From positions 62,001 to 126,000 of the forward strand of contig NZ_FNEB01000006.1 in assembly GCF_900100005.1 (NCBI RefSeq): a DNA stretch of 64,000 nt, in the 5' to 3' direction. Under the pieces are notes generated by a model that was not told where the DNA came from, ran no database searches, and saw only the letters and a list, made by a program, of their open reading frames with translations. The position numbers and the translations under genes are program-made. Every line of letters starts with the position of its first letter. Position 1 is the first letter of the stretch. Shown in pieces: positions 53,607-63,281 of the stretch. This DNA is from Lutimaribacter saemankumensis (lineage in GTDB: Bacteria > Pseudomonadota > Alphaproteobacteria > Rhodobacterales > Rhodobacteraceae).

Positions 53607-53750
53607 CATGCGCGGCGGCGCGAAACCTATCCCTTCGGGTACATGCCTGTCCCGATGGAAGGCCCGACTATACCACCGTCCGCGGGCTTTTCCGTGCCGA
53701 CTCGCTTAGAAACAAGGGTGTCGCAAGACACAACATCAACTCCACAAGGT

Positions 53751-53905
53751 ATTGGCTGGCCGCACCGTACTCTCTCACACTCTCTCACATCACCGGGCGG
53801 CCAGCCGGTCCAGATCAGCAAACCATCCGTTCCCTCACGGATCAGGTTGCCAAAGGTCAAATCAGATACGGGGCGTGTCGCATGTTCGATGCGCCCCAAC
53901 TTTTT
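53751..53905 (+). ncRNA. candidate small RNA in the asd-downstream gap
   Basis: The 436-base gap after the asd terminator (53607-54042) has no convincing gene. It does hold three hairpins. The first is a 10-base perfect stem (GGCTGGCCGC 53754-53763 with GCGGCCAGCC 53797-53806), extended outward with G-U pairs, whose loop contains two exact tandem copies of ACTCTCTCAC (53769-53788). The second pairs ATCCGT with ACGGAT (53825-53842) around TCCCTC. The third is a terminator (53870-53905). Pyrimidine-rich loops are typical of sRNAs that pair with ribosome-binding sites. I saw no match to tmRNA, SRP RNA, RNase P RNA or 6S RNA. No promoter was identified. Confidence 0.45.
53870..53905 (+). terminator. 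terminator-like hairpin closing the candidate sRNA
   Basis: GGGGCGTGTCG (53870-53880) pairs with CGATGCGCCCC (53887-53897) with two G-U pairs across a six-base loop; AAC and five T residues follow. An independent terminator 264 bases after that of asd implies a separate transcript. Confidence 0.6.
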
Positions 53906-54042
53906 CCCCGGACGCCCGGCGCGGGCCTATCCGAATGGCTAGGGAAATAGACGCAAGGGCGCATCGCCTACTCAGCCGCGCCACACAGTAATGTTCGGGA
54001 ATCGGTTTACGGTACAGGGAATGTCACGCAGGGGATCGAGAC

Positions 54043-54246
54043 ATGCTTGCCATGCTGAAAACGACGCTGGGGCCGCAACCTGGCGATAACGGAAAATACA
54101 GGGCGTCGGGCCAGACCGGCAGGCGCCAGTCCGCGGTGCGGGCGGAAACGGTGACCAGGGACGAGGTTACGCGCCTGTTCCGGCGCGATCTCGACAATCT
54201 GAGCGACAGGGCGGCCCGCACGTCGCAGGACCGCCCGCAATCCTGA
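54043..54246 (+). CDS. hypothetical small protein
   Basis: 67 residues, not recognised. Charged and polar with no membrane segment; the middle (VTRDEVTRLFRRDLDNLSDRA) could be a helix. CAGGGGAT lies upstream of the ATG. It converges tightly on the small membrane-protein gene (3-base gap). Opposite-strand frames are also open here, so coding status is uncertain. Confidence 0.35.
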   Translation: MLAMLKTTLGPQPGDNGKYRASGQTGRRQSAVRAETVTRDEVTRLFRRDLDNLSDRAARTSQDRPQS

Positions 54247-54249
54247 TTT

Positions 54250-54666
54250 TTATTGGATCGCCGCGCCAAGAACGGCGCTGGCCACGCCGTAGCCGGCGAA
54301 AACGAACATAAGCGCATAGTTCAGCGTGGGCTTGCGGAACCCGGAGGCAAGCGCGCCGGCCACGCCGCCCAGCAGCGCCAGATGTGCCGCCGCGACAAAA
54401 GCCAGCAAAGGCAAGTAGTTGACGGCCTCCGGCGTGATGTCGGGGTCGAGAAACAGCTTGGTCATAAGGCCGATCGCCATGCCGACCGGCACCATCAGCA
54501 TACCCGTCATCATGATCTTAACCGGACCCGGCTTGTTCGGCGCGTTTTCCTTGCGGCGCATCTGTTTGCGCACGGCATCGACATCGGCCGGCCCGGACAG
54601 CATCTGCACCTCTCCCGAATGCTGCTGAATCCGCGCAATGCGGTCATGAAAGCTTTGCTGGACCAT
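54250..54666 (-). CDS. conserved hypothetical three-helix membrane protein
   Basis: 138 residues. A polar N-terminal ~48 residues (FHDRIARIQQHSGEVQMLSG, DVDAVRKQMRRKENAP) is followed by three likely membrane helices at about 50-70, 82-106 and 114-136. No family recognised. GAGAGGGAGAG lies just before the ATG. Two palindromes at 54693-54717 and 54753-54768 lie upstream. Function unknown; it may be in one transcript with the carbonic anhydrase gene, 117 bases away. Confidence 0.7.
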   Translation of the reverse strand: MVQQSFHDRIARIQQHSGEVQMLSGPADVDAVRKQMRRKENAPNKPGPVKIMMTGMLMVPVGMAIGLMTKLFLDPDITPEAVNYLPLLAFVAAAHLALLGGVAGALASGFRKPTLNYALMFVFAGYGVASAVLGAAIQ

Positions 54667-54692
54667 CTCTCCCTCTCGTGTTCCAGTTCCCT

Positions 54693-54717
54693 CGGTGACA
54701 ACCTTGGGCTGTCACCG
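54693..54717. promoter_or_regulatory. 8-base inverted repeat upstream of the small membrane-protein gene
   Basis: CGGTGACA (54693-54700) and TGTCACCG (54710-54717) are perfect inverted copies with nine bases between, 27 bases upstream of the membrane-protein ATG on the minus strand. Either an operator or a leader hairpin near the ribosome site. Confidence 0.4.
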
Positions 54718-54752
54718 CGTCAGGATCGGGGAGGATTTGTGCCATTTTTTGG

Positions 54753-54768
54753 ACGTTAAGATTAACGT
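54753..54768. promoter_or_regulatory. AT-rich palindrome in the carbonic anhydrase / membrane-protein gap
   Basis: ACGTTAA (54753-54759), GA, TTAACGT (54762-54768) is a perfect 7-base palindrome in a locally AT-rich stretch. The TTAA elements recall CtrA sites, but the two-base spacing does not match the seven-base CtrA spacing. Candidate operator. Confidence 0.35.
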
Positions 54769-54783
54769 AGCGTCACATTGGCC

Positions 54784-55434
54784 TCAGACGCGGGCGAAAT
54801 CCTTTTTCGCCGGATCGAAATATTCCAGCGATCCCTCGCCGATATCCGTCCAGAGACCGTGCAGGGAAAGCTTGCCGCCCTCGACCGCATCCGCGACAAA
54901 GGGAAATGTCATCAGATTTTCCAGGCTGACCAGAACCGCCTGTTTTTCCAGCGCATTTCGCTGTTCGTCGGCGGTGTCCAGCTCTTTCACGCGGTCATAG
55001 CCGGGCCGCAGGATGTCCATCCAGCGCCCGACGAAGCTGGTTTTCTCTTCCAGCTCGGGGGCATGGCCCGAACACATGTCCAGGCACCCTTGCACACCGC
55101 CACAATTGGAATGTCCCAATACGATGATATGCGCGACCTTCAGCGCGTTGACGGCATATTCCACCGCCGCCGACGTCCCGTGTTGCAACCCGTCGGGTTT
55201 ATGCGGCGGCACCAGATTCGCGATATTGCGGTGAATGAAGAACTCACCCTGGTCCGCCCCGAAGATCGAGGTCACGTGCACGCGGCTGTCGCAGCACGAA
55301 ATCACCATCGCGCGCGGATGCTGGCCGCTTTCGGCAAGACGGCGGTACCAGCTCTGGTTTTCCTCGTAGGTCGTGGCCTTCCAGCCATGATAGCGCTGAA
55401 CCAGGTAGCTTGGCAGGGGCTTGGCGTGCAGCAT
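54784..55434 (-). CDS. beta-class carbonic anhydrase
   Basis: 216 residues, full length. Zinc ligands Cys48 (CCDSRV, with Asp49/Arg51 dyad), His108 and Cys111 (GHSNCGG) are all present. It interconverts CO2 and bicarbonate for carboxylation reactions and pH balance in the cytosol. GAGAGGTGAC lies before the ATG at 55434. Divergent from the TTG-initiated gene at 55584. Confidence 0.95.
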   Translation of the reverse strand: MLHAKPLPSYLVQRYHGWKATTYEENQSWYRRLAESGQHPRAMVISCCDSRVHVTSIFGADQGEFFIHRNIANLVPPHKPDGLQHGTSAAVEYAVNALKVAHIIVLGHSNCGGVQGCLDMCSGHAPELEEKTSFVGRWMDILRPGYDRVKELDTADEQRNALEKQAVLVSLENLMTFPFVADAVEGGKLSLHGLWTDIGEGSLEYFDPAKKDFARV

Positions 55435-55583
55435 GTCACCTCTCGTCGTCTTGCGGCCTGCGCGGCGTCATAGACCGTATTCGACGCGAATTCGAGAGGA
55501 AAGACCGCCCCGGCTAAACCTTTTGGAAGGGTGCACGCGGCAGGTTCGACGCCTGTGGGGGTCGACATACCAGGGGTGAGACA

Positions 55584-55964
55584 TTGGAACGGGTCACGAT
55601 ATTGCAGACCACGGAAACGGTCCGGCTGGACCATGAAAGACTGCGGGAACTTCATGAACGGCTGGGGCCGTCAGGCGCCGAAGACGTGGTTTGCCGCGCG
55701 ATGGAAGAGCTTGCCTCGCGCCTGGCGCAGATCGACCGCGACTACCGCGCGGGTCACCGGGCCGAGATGCGCAAAGGCGCGCGCGCCCTTGCCGCCATTG
55801 CCGACCAGATCGGGATGAGCACATTGGCCAGGGTCGGACGTGATGTCACAAGATGCGTGGACATGGGCGACCATGTGGCGCTGACGGCGGTTCTGGCACG
55901 GCTTTTCCGATCGGGCGAACGATCCCTTACGGAAGTTTGGGACATGCAGGGCCTTTCCGTCTGA
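55584..55964 (+). CDS. hypothetical helical protein, weakly HPt-like
   Basis: 126 residues, all predicted helical: DHERLRELHERLG, EDVVCRAMEELASRLAQIDRDY, MRKGARALAAIADQIGMSTLARVGRDVTRCVDM. The RKGARALAAIADQIGM segment resembles the HPt region around the phospho-His (LKGSA..LGA), but Glu stands where the His would be expected, so phosphotransfer is doubtful. The start is a TTG with AGGGGTGAG four bases upstream; there is no ATG or GTG nearby. Not recognised as a named family. It lies 69 bases before the aminopeptidase gene, same strand. Confidence 0.65.
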   Translation: MERVTILQTTETVRLDHERLRELHERLGPSGAEDVVCRAMEELASRLAQIDRDYRAGHRAEMRKGARALAAIADQIGMSTLARVGRDVTRCVDMGDHVALTAVLARLFRSGERSLTEVWDMQGLSV

Positions 55965-56033
55965 CAAGGGCCTTGCAGGCGATTTTCAGCAGCGTAACCT
56001 GCGCGGAACGAACGCAGCAGGGAGTACCGGTGC

Positions 56034-57412
<1,379 letters not shown>

Positions 57413-57416
<4 letters not shown>

Positions 57417-58276
57417 CCGACCGCCGCCGTTTCTGGGCCGAGGCCTCCGAGGCCGGGATCGCCGAGGCAGCGCGCCTGCACGGGCTGCGCCTGGTCGAAC
57501 CGACGGTTCAACGCACCACCCTGCCGGTATGCGATCTGTGCAGCATGCCCCATGGCGCGCGCGAACGGCAGCTCCTGCGCGGCCAGGCCCTTGTCATCCG
57601 CGCCGTCGATGACAAAAGCGGCTGGGCCTATGGCGAAACGCAGGCCGACCGCTATTCCGGCTGGATCGACAGCGCGGCTATTTACGGCCACCCGGCCGGG
57701 GCCCCCACGCATCGCGTGGCCGCGGCGCAAAGCTATGCCAAGACCAGCAGCGGGCTGAAAAGCGCGGGCGATGTCACGCCCCTGTCGATGGGGTCTGCAC
57801 TTGTGGTGCTGGACGAGGCCGATGGCTGGTCCCGCATCGCCTGGACGGCGGGCAATCAGGCGCGCGATCTCTTCGTGCCGTCTGTCCACCTGATGCCCAT
57901 CGGTCGGAACGAAGACGACCCCGTTGCCGTCGCCGAACGCCTCGTCGGCACCCCGTACCTTTGGGGGGGCAACTCCGCCTTCGGGATCGACTGTTCCGGC
58001 CTGGTGCAAATCGCCTGCCACGCCTGCGGGATCGACTGCCCCGGCGACAGCGACATGCAAGAGGCCCATTTCCCCGCCGCCCCCGGCGACAGCTACCAGC
58101 GCGGCGACCTCCTGTTCTGGCGCGGCCACGTCGCCTGGGTGGCCGACCCGCAAACCCTGGTTCACGCCAATGCCCATCACATGGCCGTCGCCCATGAACC
58201 CATCGCCGCCGCCATCGCCCGGATCGCGGCGCAGGGCGATGGCCCCGTTACCTGTCACGCCCGCCCCACGGCCTGA
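57413..58276 (+). CDS. NlpC/P60 (C40) peptidase with N-terminal SH3-like domains
   Basis: 287 residues. The first ~175 hold two bacterial SH3-like segments (around GQALVIRAVDDKSGWAYGETQADRYSGWIDSAAI and GSALVVLDEADGWSRIAWTAG). The C-terminal NlpC/P60 domain has YLWGGNSAFGIDCSGLVQ with the catalytic Cys and RGDLLFWRGHVAWV with the His. Such enzymes cut D-Glu/DAP-type peptide bonds of murein fragments. No signal peptide is visible, so it probably recycles peptides in the cytosol, fitting the coupled aminopeptidase. GTG start overlaps the upstream stop (GTGA). Confidence 0.9.
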
Positions 58277-58278
58277 TC

Positions 58279-58312
58279 TTCATCTTGCCCCAAATACCTC
58301 CGGGGGTGAGCC
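58279..58312 (+). repeat. dispersed intergenic repeat, copy B
   Basis: Begins TTCATCTTGC exactly as the copy at 42691, then CCCAAATACCTCCGGGGG. It lies two bases after the peptidase stop and is followed by the GC hairpin at 58324-58340. Only the first half is well conserved between the two copies. Confidence 0.4.
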
Positions 58313-58323
58313 CGGAACGGGCG

Positions 58324-58340
58324 AGGGGGCAGCGCCCCCT
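58324..58340. repeat. GC-rich hairpin downstream of the repeat
   Basis: AGGGGGC and GCCCCCT pair with a three-base AGC loop, about 47 bases after the peptidase stop. It may end the aminopeptidase-peptidase transcript, though no U-tract follows, or be part of the intergenic repeat unit. Confidence 0.4.
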
Positions 58341-58406
58341 TGAACCCGCTTGCAGCGGCGCGCCGCCGCCGCCACCATGCACCGGACCAGCCAAAGGAAG
58401 CCGCCC

Positions 58407-59375
58407 ATGACCTCCGATCCGTTCTTTCGCCCCGTCAGCGGGTTCGACCTGCCCCGCTTCGCCGGTGTGCCCAGCTTCATGCGTCTGCCCCACGTAACGC
58501 CGGAGGACGCACGGTTTTCCGAGGTTCAGATCGGCCTAGTCGGCGTGCCGTGGGACAGCGGCACCACCAACCGCCCCGGCCCGCGCCACGGGCCGCGTCA
58601 GTTGCGCGACGCCTCGACAATGATCCGCGCCGAACATGGGGTCACGGGTGTGCGCCCCTTCGAGATGGTGAATTGCGCCGATCTGGGCGACGTCGGGCCG
58701 AACCCTGCCGATATCTCCGAATCGATGGACCGCATCACAGCCTTCTACGAAAGGTTGCGCGTGGCGGGGATCACGCCGCTGACGGCGGGCGGCGATCATC
58801 TGACGTCGCTTCCGGTTCTGCGCGCTCTGGCCGGCGACGCACCGTTGGGCATGGTGCATTTCGACAGCCACACCGATCTGTTCCACAGCTATTTCGGCGG
58901 CACGATGTATACCCACGGCACCCCGTTCCGCCGGGCCGTCGAAGAGGGATTGCTGGATCCGGCCCGCGTCGTCCAGATCGGCATCCGGGGCACCGCCTAT
59001 GACCGAGAGGATCGCGATTTCGCCGACAGCGTGGGCATCCGCGTGATCCCCGTCGAAGAATTTCACGCCCGCGGTGTGGCCGACGTGATGGAAGAGGCCC
59101 GCCAGATCGTCGGCAGCGCGCCGACCTATCTCAGCTACGACATCGATTTCGTGGACCCCGCCTTCGCCCCCGGCACCGGCACCCCCGAGGTGGGCGGGCC
59201 GAACAGCTTCCAGGCGTTGCAGGTCGTGCGTGAACTGGCGGGCGTCGACATCGTCGGCGCCGACCTGGTCGAGGTTTCGCCGCCCTTCGATGCGTCTGGC
59301 GCGACCGCCTATCTGGGCGTGTCGATCATGTTCGAGATGCTGTGCATCATGGCACCGCACCTGGCGCGGGGCTGA
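58407..59375 (+). CDS. speB: agmatinase-type ureohydrolase
   Basis: 322 residues of the arginase/agmatinase family. Manganese ligands are in TAGGDHLTSLP (His), MVHFDSHTDL (Asp, His, Asp) and SYDIDFVDPAFAPGTG (two Asp). N-terminal SFMRLPHV and GVPWDSGTTNRPGPRHGP match the agmatinase branch, which splits agmatine to putrescine and urea. Related guanidinobutyrases and guanidinopropionases look very similar, so substrate is not certain. AAAGGAAG precedes the ATG at 58407. It stands alone, convergent with polA. Confidence 0.88.
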   Translation: MTSDPFFRPVSGFDLPRFAGVPSFMRLPHVTPEDARFSEVQIGLVGVPWDSGTTNRPGPRHGPRQLRDASTMIRAEHGVTGVRPFEMVNCADLGDVGPNPADISESMDRITAFYERLRVAGITPLTAGGDHLTSLPVLRALAGDAPLGMVHFDSHTDLFHSYFGGTMYTHGTPFRRAVEEGLLDPARVVQIGIRGTAYDREDRDFADSVGIRVIPVEEFHARGVADVMEEARQIVGSAPTYLSYDIDFVDPAFAPGTGTPEVGGPNSFQALQVVRELAGVDIVGADLVEVSPPFDASGATAYLGVSIMFEMLCIMAPHLARG

Positions 59376-59414
59376 CGCTTTTCAGGTCTGCCGGCCTTCA
59401 TCGCGAAAAGCGCC

Positions 59415-62213
59415 CTAATGCGCCTCGGCCCAGTTGCCGCCACGGCCCGCATCCACGATCAGCGGCACGTCCAGCTTGACCGCCGGCTCCGCTGCGCCTT
59501 CCATGATGTCGCGCGCGACCTCGGTCACCTTGTCGGCGGCGTCCTCGTCGACCTCGAACAGCAATTCGTCGTGGACCTGCAGCAGCATCTTTGCGGGCAG
59601 CCCCGCGATCGCGTCCGGCATCCGCACCATCGCGCGCCGGATCACGTCGGCTGCCGTGCCCTGGATCGGCGCGTTGATCGCCGCGCGCTTGGCAAAGCCC
59701 GCGCCCGGCCCCTTGGCGTTGATCTCGGGCGTATGAATCTTGCGCCCGAACAGCGTTTGAACAAAGCCATGTTCCTTGGCAAAGCTCACGGTGTCGTCCA
59801 TGTAGGCGCGGATGCCGGGGAAGCGTTCGAAATAACGGTCAATGAATCCCTGCGCCTCTGCGCGCGGGATGCGCAGGTTGCGCGCCAGGCCAAAGCCCGA
59901 AATGCCGTAGATCACGCCGAAATTGATCGCCTTCGCCTGCCGCCGGATTTCCGGCGTCATCTCGTCCAGCGGCACGTCGAACATTTCCGACGCAGTCATT
60001 GCGTGAATGTCCTGCCCGTCGCGGAATGCCGCCTTCAGCGCGTCGATCCCCGCGACATGGGCCAGGATGCGCAACTCGATCTGGCTGTAATCGAGGCTCA
60101 GCAGAACCTTGCCGGGCTCGGCGACGAATGCCTCGCGGATGCGGCGGCCTTCCTCGGTGCGCACGGGGATGTTCTGCAGGTTCGGATCGGTCGAGGCCAG
60201 CCGTCCGGTGCTGGCGCCGGTCTGCACATAGGACGTGTGCACGCGGCCAGTATCGGGGTCGATGTGATCCTGCAGCGCATCGGTGTAGGTCGATTTTAGC
60301 TTGCTGACCTGCCGCCAGTCCAGGATTCGCGCGGGCAGGTCGTGTTCGGTGGCCAGGTCTTCCAGCACGTCGGCGGGGGTCGAATACTTCCCGGTCTTTC
60401 CCTTCTTGCCGCCTTCCAGCCCCATCTTCTCGAACAGGATTTCGCCCACCTGCGCGGGCGAGCCCACGTTGAATTTCTCGCCTGCCAGTTCGTGGATCTC
60501 GTCCTCGAGCTGGGCCATCTTCTGCGCGAACGCGTTCGACATGCGCGACAAGACCTCGCGGTCGACCTTGATGCCTGCCATTTCCATCTGCGCCAGCACC
60601 GGAACAAGCGGACGTTCCAGCGTTTCGTAGACCGTGGTGACCTGGTTCTGGTGCAATTGCGGTTTGAACCGCTGCCACAGGCGCAGGGTGATGTCGGCGT
60701 CTTCAGCGGCGTATTTCACGGCTTCGTCGATATCCACCCGGTCGAACGTGACCTGGCTCTTGCCCGAACCGATCAATTCCTTGATCGGGATCGGCGTGTG
60801 ACCCAGATAACGCTCGGCCAGCGCGTCCATGCCATGCCCGTGCAGCCCCGCATTCATCGCGTAGGACATCAGCATGGTGTCGTCGATCGGGGCGATGGCC
60901 ACGCCATGCCGCGCCAGGATCTTGGCGTCGTATTTCATGTTCTGGCCGATCTTCAGAACCGCCTCGTCTTCCAGAACGGGCTTGAGCGCCGCAAGCACGT
61001 CGTCGAGCGGCAGTTGCCCCTCGGCCAGATCGTCCGAGCCGAACAGGTCGTCCGCCCCACCCGCACGGTGGGTCAGCGGGACATAGCAGGCCTGGCCGGG
61101 ATCGACGGCCAGCGATATGCCCACAAGATCGGCCTGCATCTCGTTCAGCCCGGTGGTCTCGGTGTCGAATGCTACATAGCCGCGCTCGTTTATCCGGTCG
61201 ATCCAGCGCTGCAGGGCGTCCATGTCGCGGATGCGTTCGTAGGTTTCGGGCGCAAAGGGCAGGTCGGCGGGGCCTTCCACCTCGGTGCCGCCGGGATCGG
61301 TGTCCATGATGACGGGCGCCTCGACATGCAGCGCATCGGCGATCCGCTTGCTGAGCGTGCGAAACTCCATCTCGGCCAGGAATTCCAGCAGCTTGTCGGG
61401 GTCGGGGTCGCGCACTTCCAGATCGTCCAGCGTGAAATCCAGCGCCATGTCGCGGTCAAGCTGGACAAGCTGCTTGGACAGCTCGATCTGGGCGCGGTTC
61501 TCGATCAATGTCTGGCGGCGCTTGGGCTGCTTGATCTCTTCGGCGCGGTCCAGCAACTCTTCGAGGCTGCCGAACTCGTTGATCAGCAGCGCGGCGGTCT
61601 TGACGCCGATACCGGGTGCGCCGGGAATGTTGTCGACGCTGTCGCCCGCCAGCGCCTGCACGTCGACCACGCGTTCCGGGCCCACGCCGAACTTTTCCAT
61701 CACGCCTTCGCGGTCGATGCGGCGGTTCTTCATCGGGTCCAGCATTTCGACCCCGTCACCCACAAGCTGCATCAGATCCTTGTCCGATGACAGGATCGTC
61801 ACCCGCCCGCCCGCGTCGCGGGCCTGGCAAGCCAGCGTCGCCATGATGTCGTCGGCCTCGAACCCTTCGATTTCCTTGCAGGCGATGTTGAAGGCTTCGG
61901 TCGCGCGGCGGGTCAGCGGGATCTGCGGGCGCAGGTCTTCGGGCATCTCGTCGCGATTGGCCTTGTACTGATCGTAAAGGTCGTTGCGGAATGTGTGGCT
62001 GCCCTTGTCAAAGATCACCGCCACATGGGTCGGCGCATCCGACCCGTTGGCATTGCCGTCGATATAGCGCTGCAACATGTTGCAAAAGCCGCTGACCGCC
62101 CCGATCGGCAGCCCGTCGGATTTGCGCGTCAGCGGCGGCAGGGCGTGGTAGGCGCGAAAGATATAGGCCGATCCGTCGATCAGGTGCAGGTGACAGCCTT
62201 TGCCGAATGCCAT
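59415..62213 (-). CDS. polA: DNA polymerase I
   Basis: 932 residues with all three parts. Residues 1-300 are the 5'-3' exonuclease (LIDGSAYIFRAYHALPPLTR, DDIMATLACQA, DNIPGAPGIGVKTAALLINEFGS). The 3'-5' proofreading domain has an intact FDTETTGLNEMQADLVGISL. The polymerase domain has LDYSQIELRILAH (motif A), INAPIQGTAADVIRRAM and QVHDELLFEV (motif C). It works in repair and Okazaki-fragment processing. ATG 62213 is the start of the exonuclease fold; an in-frame ATG 14 codons upstream is unsupported. Confidence 0.97.
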   Translation of the reverse strand: MAFGKGCHLHLIDGSAYIFRAYHALPPLTRKSDGLPIGAVSGFCNMLQRYIDGNANGSDAPTHVAVIFDKGSHTFRNDLYDQYKANRDEMPEDLRPQIPLTRRATEAFNIACKEIEGFEADDIMATLACQARDAGGRVTILSSDKDLMQLVGDGVEMLDPMKNRRIDREGVMEKFGVGPERVVDVQALAGDSVDNIPGAPGIGVKTAALLINEFGSLEELLDRAEEIKQPKRRQTLIENRAQIELSKQLVQLDRDMALDFTLDDLEVRDPDPDKLLEFLAEMEFRTLSKRIADALHVEAPVIMDTDPGGTEVEGPADLPFAPETYERIRDMDALQRWIDRINERGYVAFDTETTGLNEMQADLVGISLAVDPGQACYVPLTHRAGGADDLFGSDDLAEGQLPLDDVLAALKPVLEDEAVLKIGQNMKYDAKILARHGVAIAPIDDTMLMSYAMNAGLHGHGMDALAERYLGHTPIPIKELIGSGKSQVTFDRVDIDEAVKYAAEDADITLRLWQRFKPQLHQNQVTTVYETLERPLVPVLAQMEMAGIKVDREVLSRMSNAFAQKMAQLEDEIHELAGEKFNVGSPAQVGEILFEKMGLEGGKKGKTGKYSTPADVLEDLATEHDLPARILDWRQVSKLKSTYTDALQDHIDPDTGRVHTSYVQTGASTGRLASTDPNLQNIPVRTEEGRRIREAFVAEPGKVLLSLDYSQIELRILAHVAGIDALKAAFRDGQDIHAMTASEMFDVPLDEMTPEIRRQAKAINFGVIYGISGFGLARNLRIPRAEAQGFIDRYFERFPGIRAYMDDTVSFAKEHGFVQTLFGRKIHTPEINAKGPGAGFAKRAAINAPIQGTAADVIRRAMVRMPDAIAGLPAKMLLQVHDELLFEVDEDAADKVTEVARDIMEGAAEPAVKLDVPLIVDAGRGGNWAEAH

Positions 62214-62279
62214 GGGTGTTTCCTCCGCGCGGTGATTGTCCGCCGTTCTTGCCACGAAGCGCCGCGCGCTTCCAGCAGC

Positions 62280-63083
62280 TTAACGGCCCACGGGGCAGGG
62301 AAACGGGCCGGTATCCGGGCGCTCGGCCTCGACCAGGCGCTGCAGTTGCGCGCGATCCATCCGGCCCAGGACCGCCGTCCGACCGATCACCAGCGCGGGC
62401 GTGCCCGCGAACCCGAAGGTCCGCGCCAGCGCCACGGTCCGTACGAATCTGCGGTCGATCTCCGGGTCGGACATATCCGCCAGCAGGCGGGTGGAATCGA
62501 TGCCCAGCTCGTCGGCCAGCCGCGCAAGATAGCTGTCGGTCGGCAGCAACGCCGCCCCCATCAGCCGCGTGTGAAAAGCAGCCCTCGCGCCCTGCCGTTC
62601 CGCGGCCAGCGTGGCACGGGCGGCGCGTTCCGACATCGGGCCCAGGATCGGCCATTCATGCCAGGTGACATGCACGCCCGGGCCTGCGTCCATCTCGGCC
62701 AGGATCGGGCTGACCTTGCGGCAGTTCACGCAGCGCGGGTCCGAGAAATAGGCGATCGGCACGGCATCCGCCGGCCTGTCGGGCGCGAACAGCGCCGTGC
62801 AGATATCCGGCAGTTCCACCGCCGGTGTGGGCGCGCTGCCCAGCCCCACGAACGGCGTCGCACCGGACGACACCGCCCCGCCGGCCACGCGGCGAAAGCC
62901 CGGCATGCCGGGAAGCGGCTCATATGTCAGCGAAGGTGCGGAAATCCGGCGCAGCAGGCCCGCGCCGCCATAAGCCGCGCCGACCATTGCGCCCGCGCCC
63001 GCGAGTTTCAGGAAAGTCCGCCGGGCGCTCAGACCTTGCCCTCGAAATCGCGATGCACGTATTTCGCATCGCAATAGGGGCAT
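62280..63083 (-). CDS. DsbA-family thioredoxin-like protein with Tat-type N-terminus
   Basis: 267 residues from the only in-frame [22 protein letters not shown] resembles a Tat signal or a signal anchor. The thioredoxin fold has a CVNC active site in [17 protein letters not shown] and the cis-Pro in [17 protein letters not shown], the pattern of DsbA/DsbG-like disulfide enzymes. The start is unclear: ATG 63083 has no ribosome site and lies 55 bases inside the upstream zinc-finger gene; a TTG at 63074 is possible. Likely periplasmic thiol oxidoreductase. Confidence 0.78.
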   Translation of the reverse strand: MPLLRCEIRASRFRGQGLSARRTFLKLAGAGAMVGAAYGGAGLLRRISAPSLTYEPLPGMPGFRRVAGGAVSSGATPFVGLGSAPTPAVELPDICTALFAPDRPADAVPIAYFSDPRCVNCRKVSPILAEMDAGPGVHVTWHEWPILGPMSERAARATLAAERQGARAAFHTRLMGAALLPTDSYLARLADELGIDSTRLLADMSDPEIDRRFVRTVALARTFGFAGTPALVIGRTAVLGRMDRAQLQRLVEAERPDTGPFPCPVGR

Positions 63084-63208
63084 TCGACAAAGCCGGTGTC
63101 ATGCGGGATCTGCAACCAGACACGGGGGTGGCCCAGCGCGCCTTCGCCACCGTCACAGGCGATTCGCCAGCTGTCCACAACCTTGGTTTCCGGGGCGTCG
63201 ATCGTCAT
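63029..63208 (-). CDS. zinc-finger (NDUFS6/CHCC-like) domain protein
   Basis: 59 residues. [24 protein letters not shown] carries the ligand pattern (H...CxxC) of the zinc-finger domain shared with the complex I NDUFS6 subunit and widespread in alphaproteobacteria. ATG 63208 lies nine bases after AGGGA; ATG 63217 is adjacent to the AGGGA and less likely. Its 3' end overlaps the 5' end of the DsbA-like gene in another frame. Probably linked to complex I assembly in this group; that is from family knowledge. Confidence 0.85.
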   Translation of the reverse strand: MTIDAPETKVVDSWRIACDGGEGALGHPRVWLQIPHDTGFVECPYCDAKYVHRDFEGKV

Positions 63209-63281
63209 CGGGGACATTCCCTTTCGGCTGCTGATGGTTTAGCCCCTTATGGGCGATGCAGCGAACGGGGGCAAGTGGGGC

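Noticed and set aside
53769-53788. Tandem ACTCTCTCAC as a miniature CRISPR or VNTR
   Set aside because: Only two units, no spacers and located in a hairpin loop, so treated as part of an RNA structure.
53627-53899. 90-codon frame on the minus strand in the asd-downstream gap
   Set aside because: Only a TTG inside the terminator hairpin could start it, no ribosome site is visible, plus-strand frames are equally open, and the inverted repeats explain the sequence better.
54753-54768. CtrA-type binding site
   Set aside because: TTAA halves are two bases apart instead of seven, so the canonical CtrA arrangement is absent.
55540-55556. tRNA T-arm-like sequence (GCAGG, loop TTCGACG, CCTGT)
   Set aside because: No matching acceptor, D- or anticodon arms at tRNA distance, and no CCA end in place; also no permuted tmRNA match. 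Probably chance.
59376-59412. CGCTTTTC / GAAAAGCG inverted repeat between ureohydrolase and polA as a terminator
   Set aside because: The eight-base stem has a 21-base loop and no U-tract; too weak to call.
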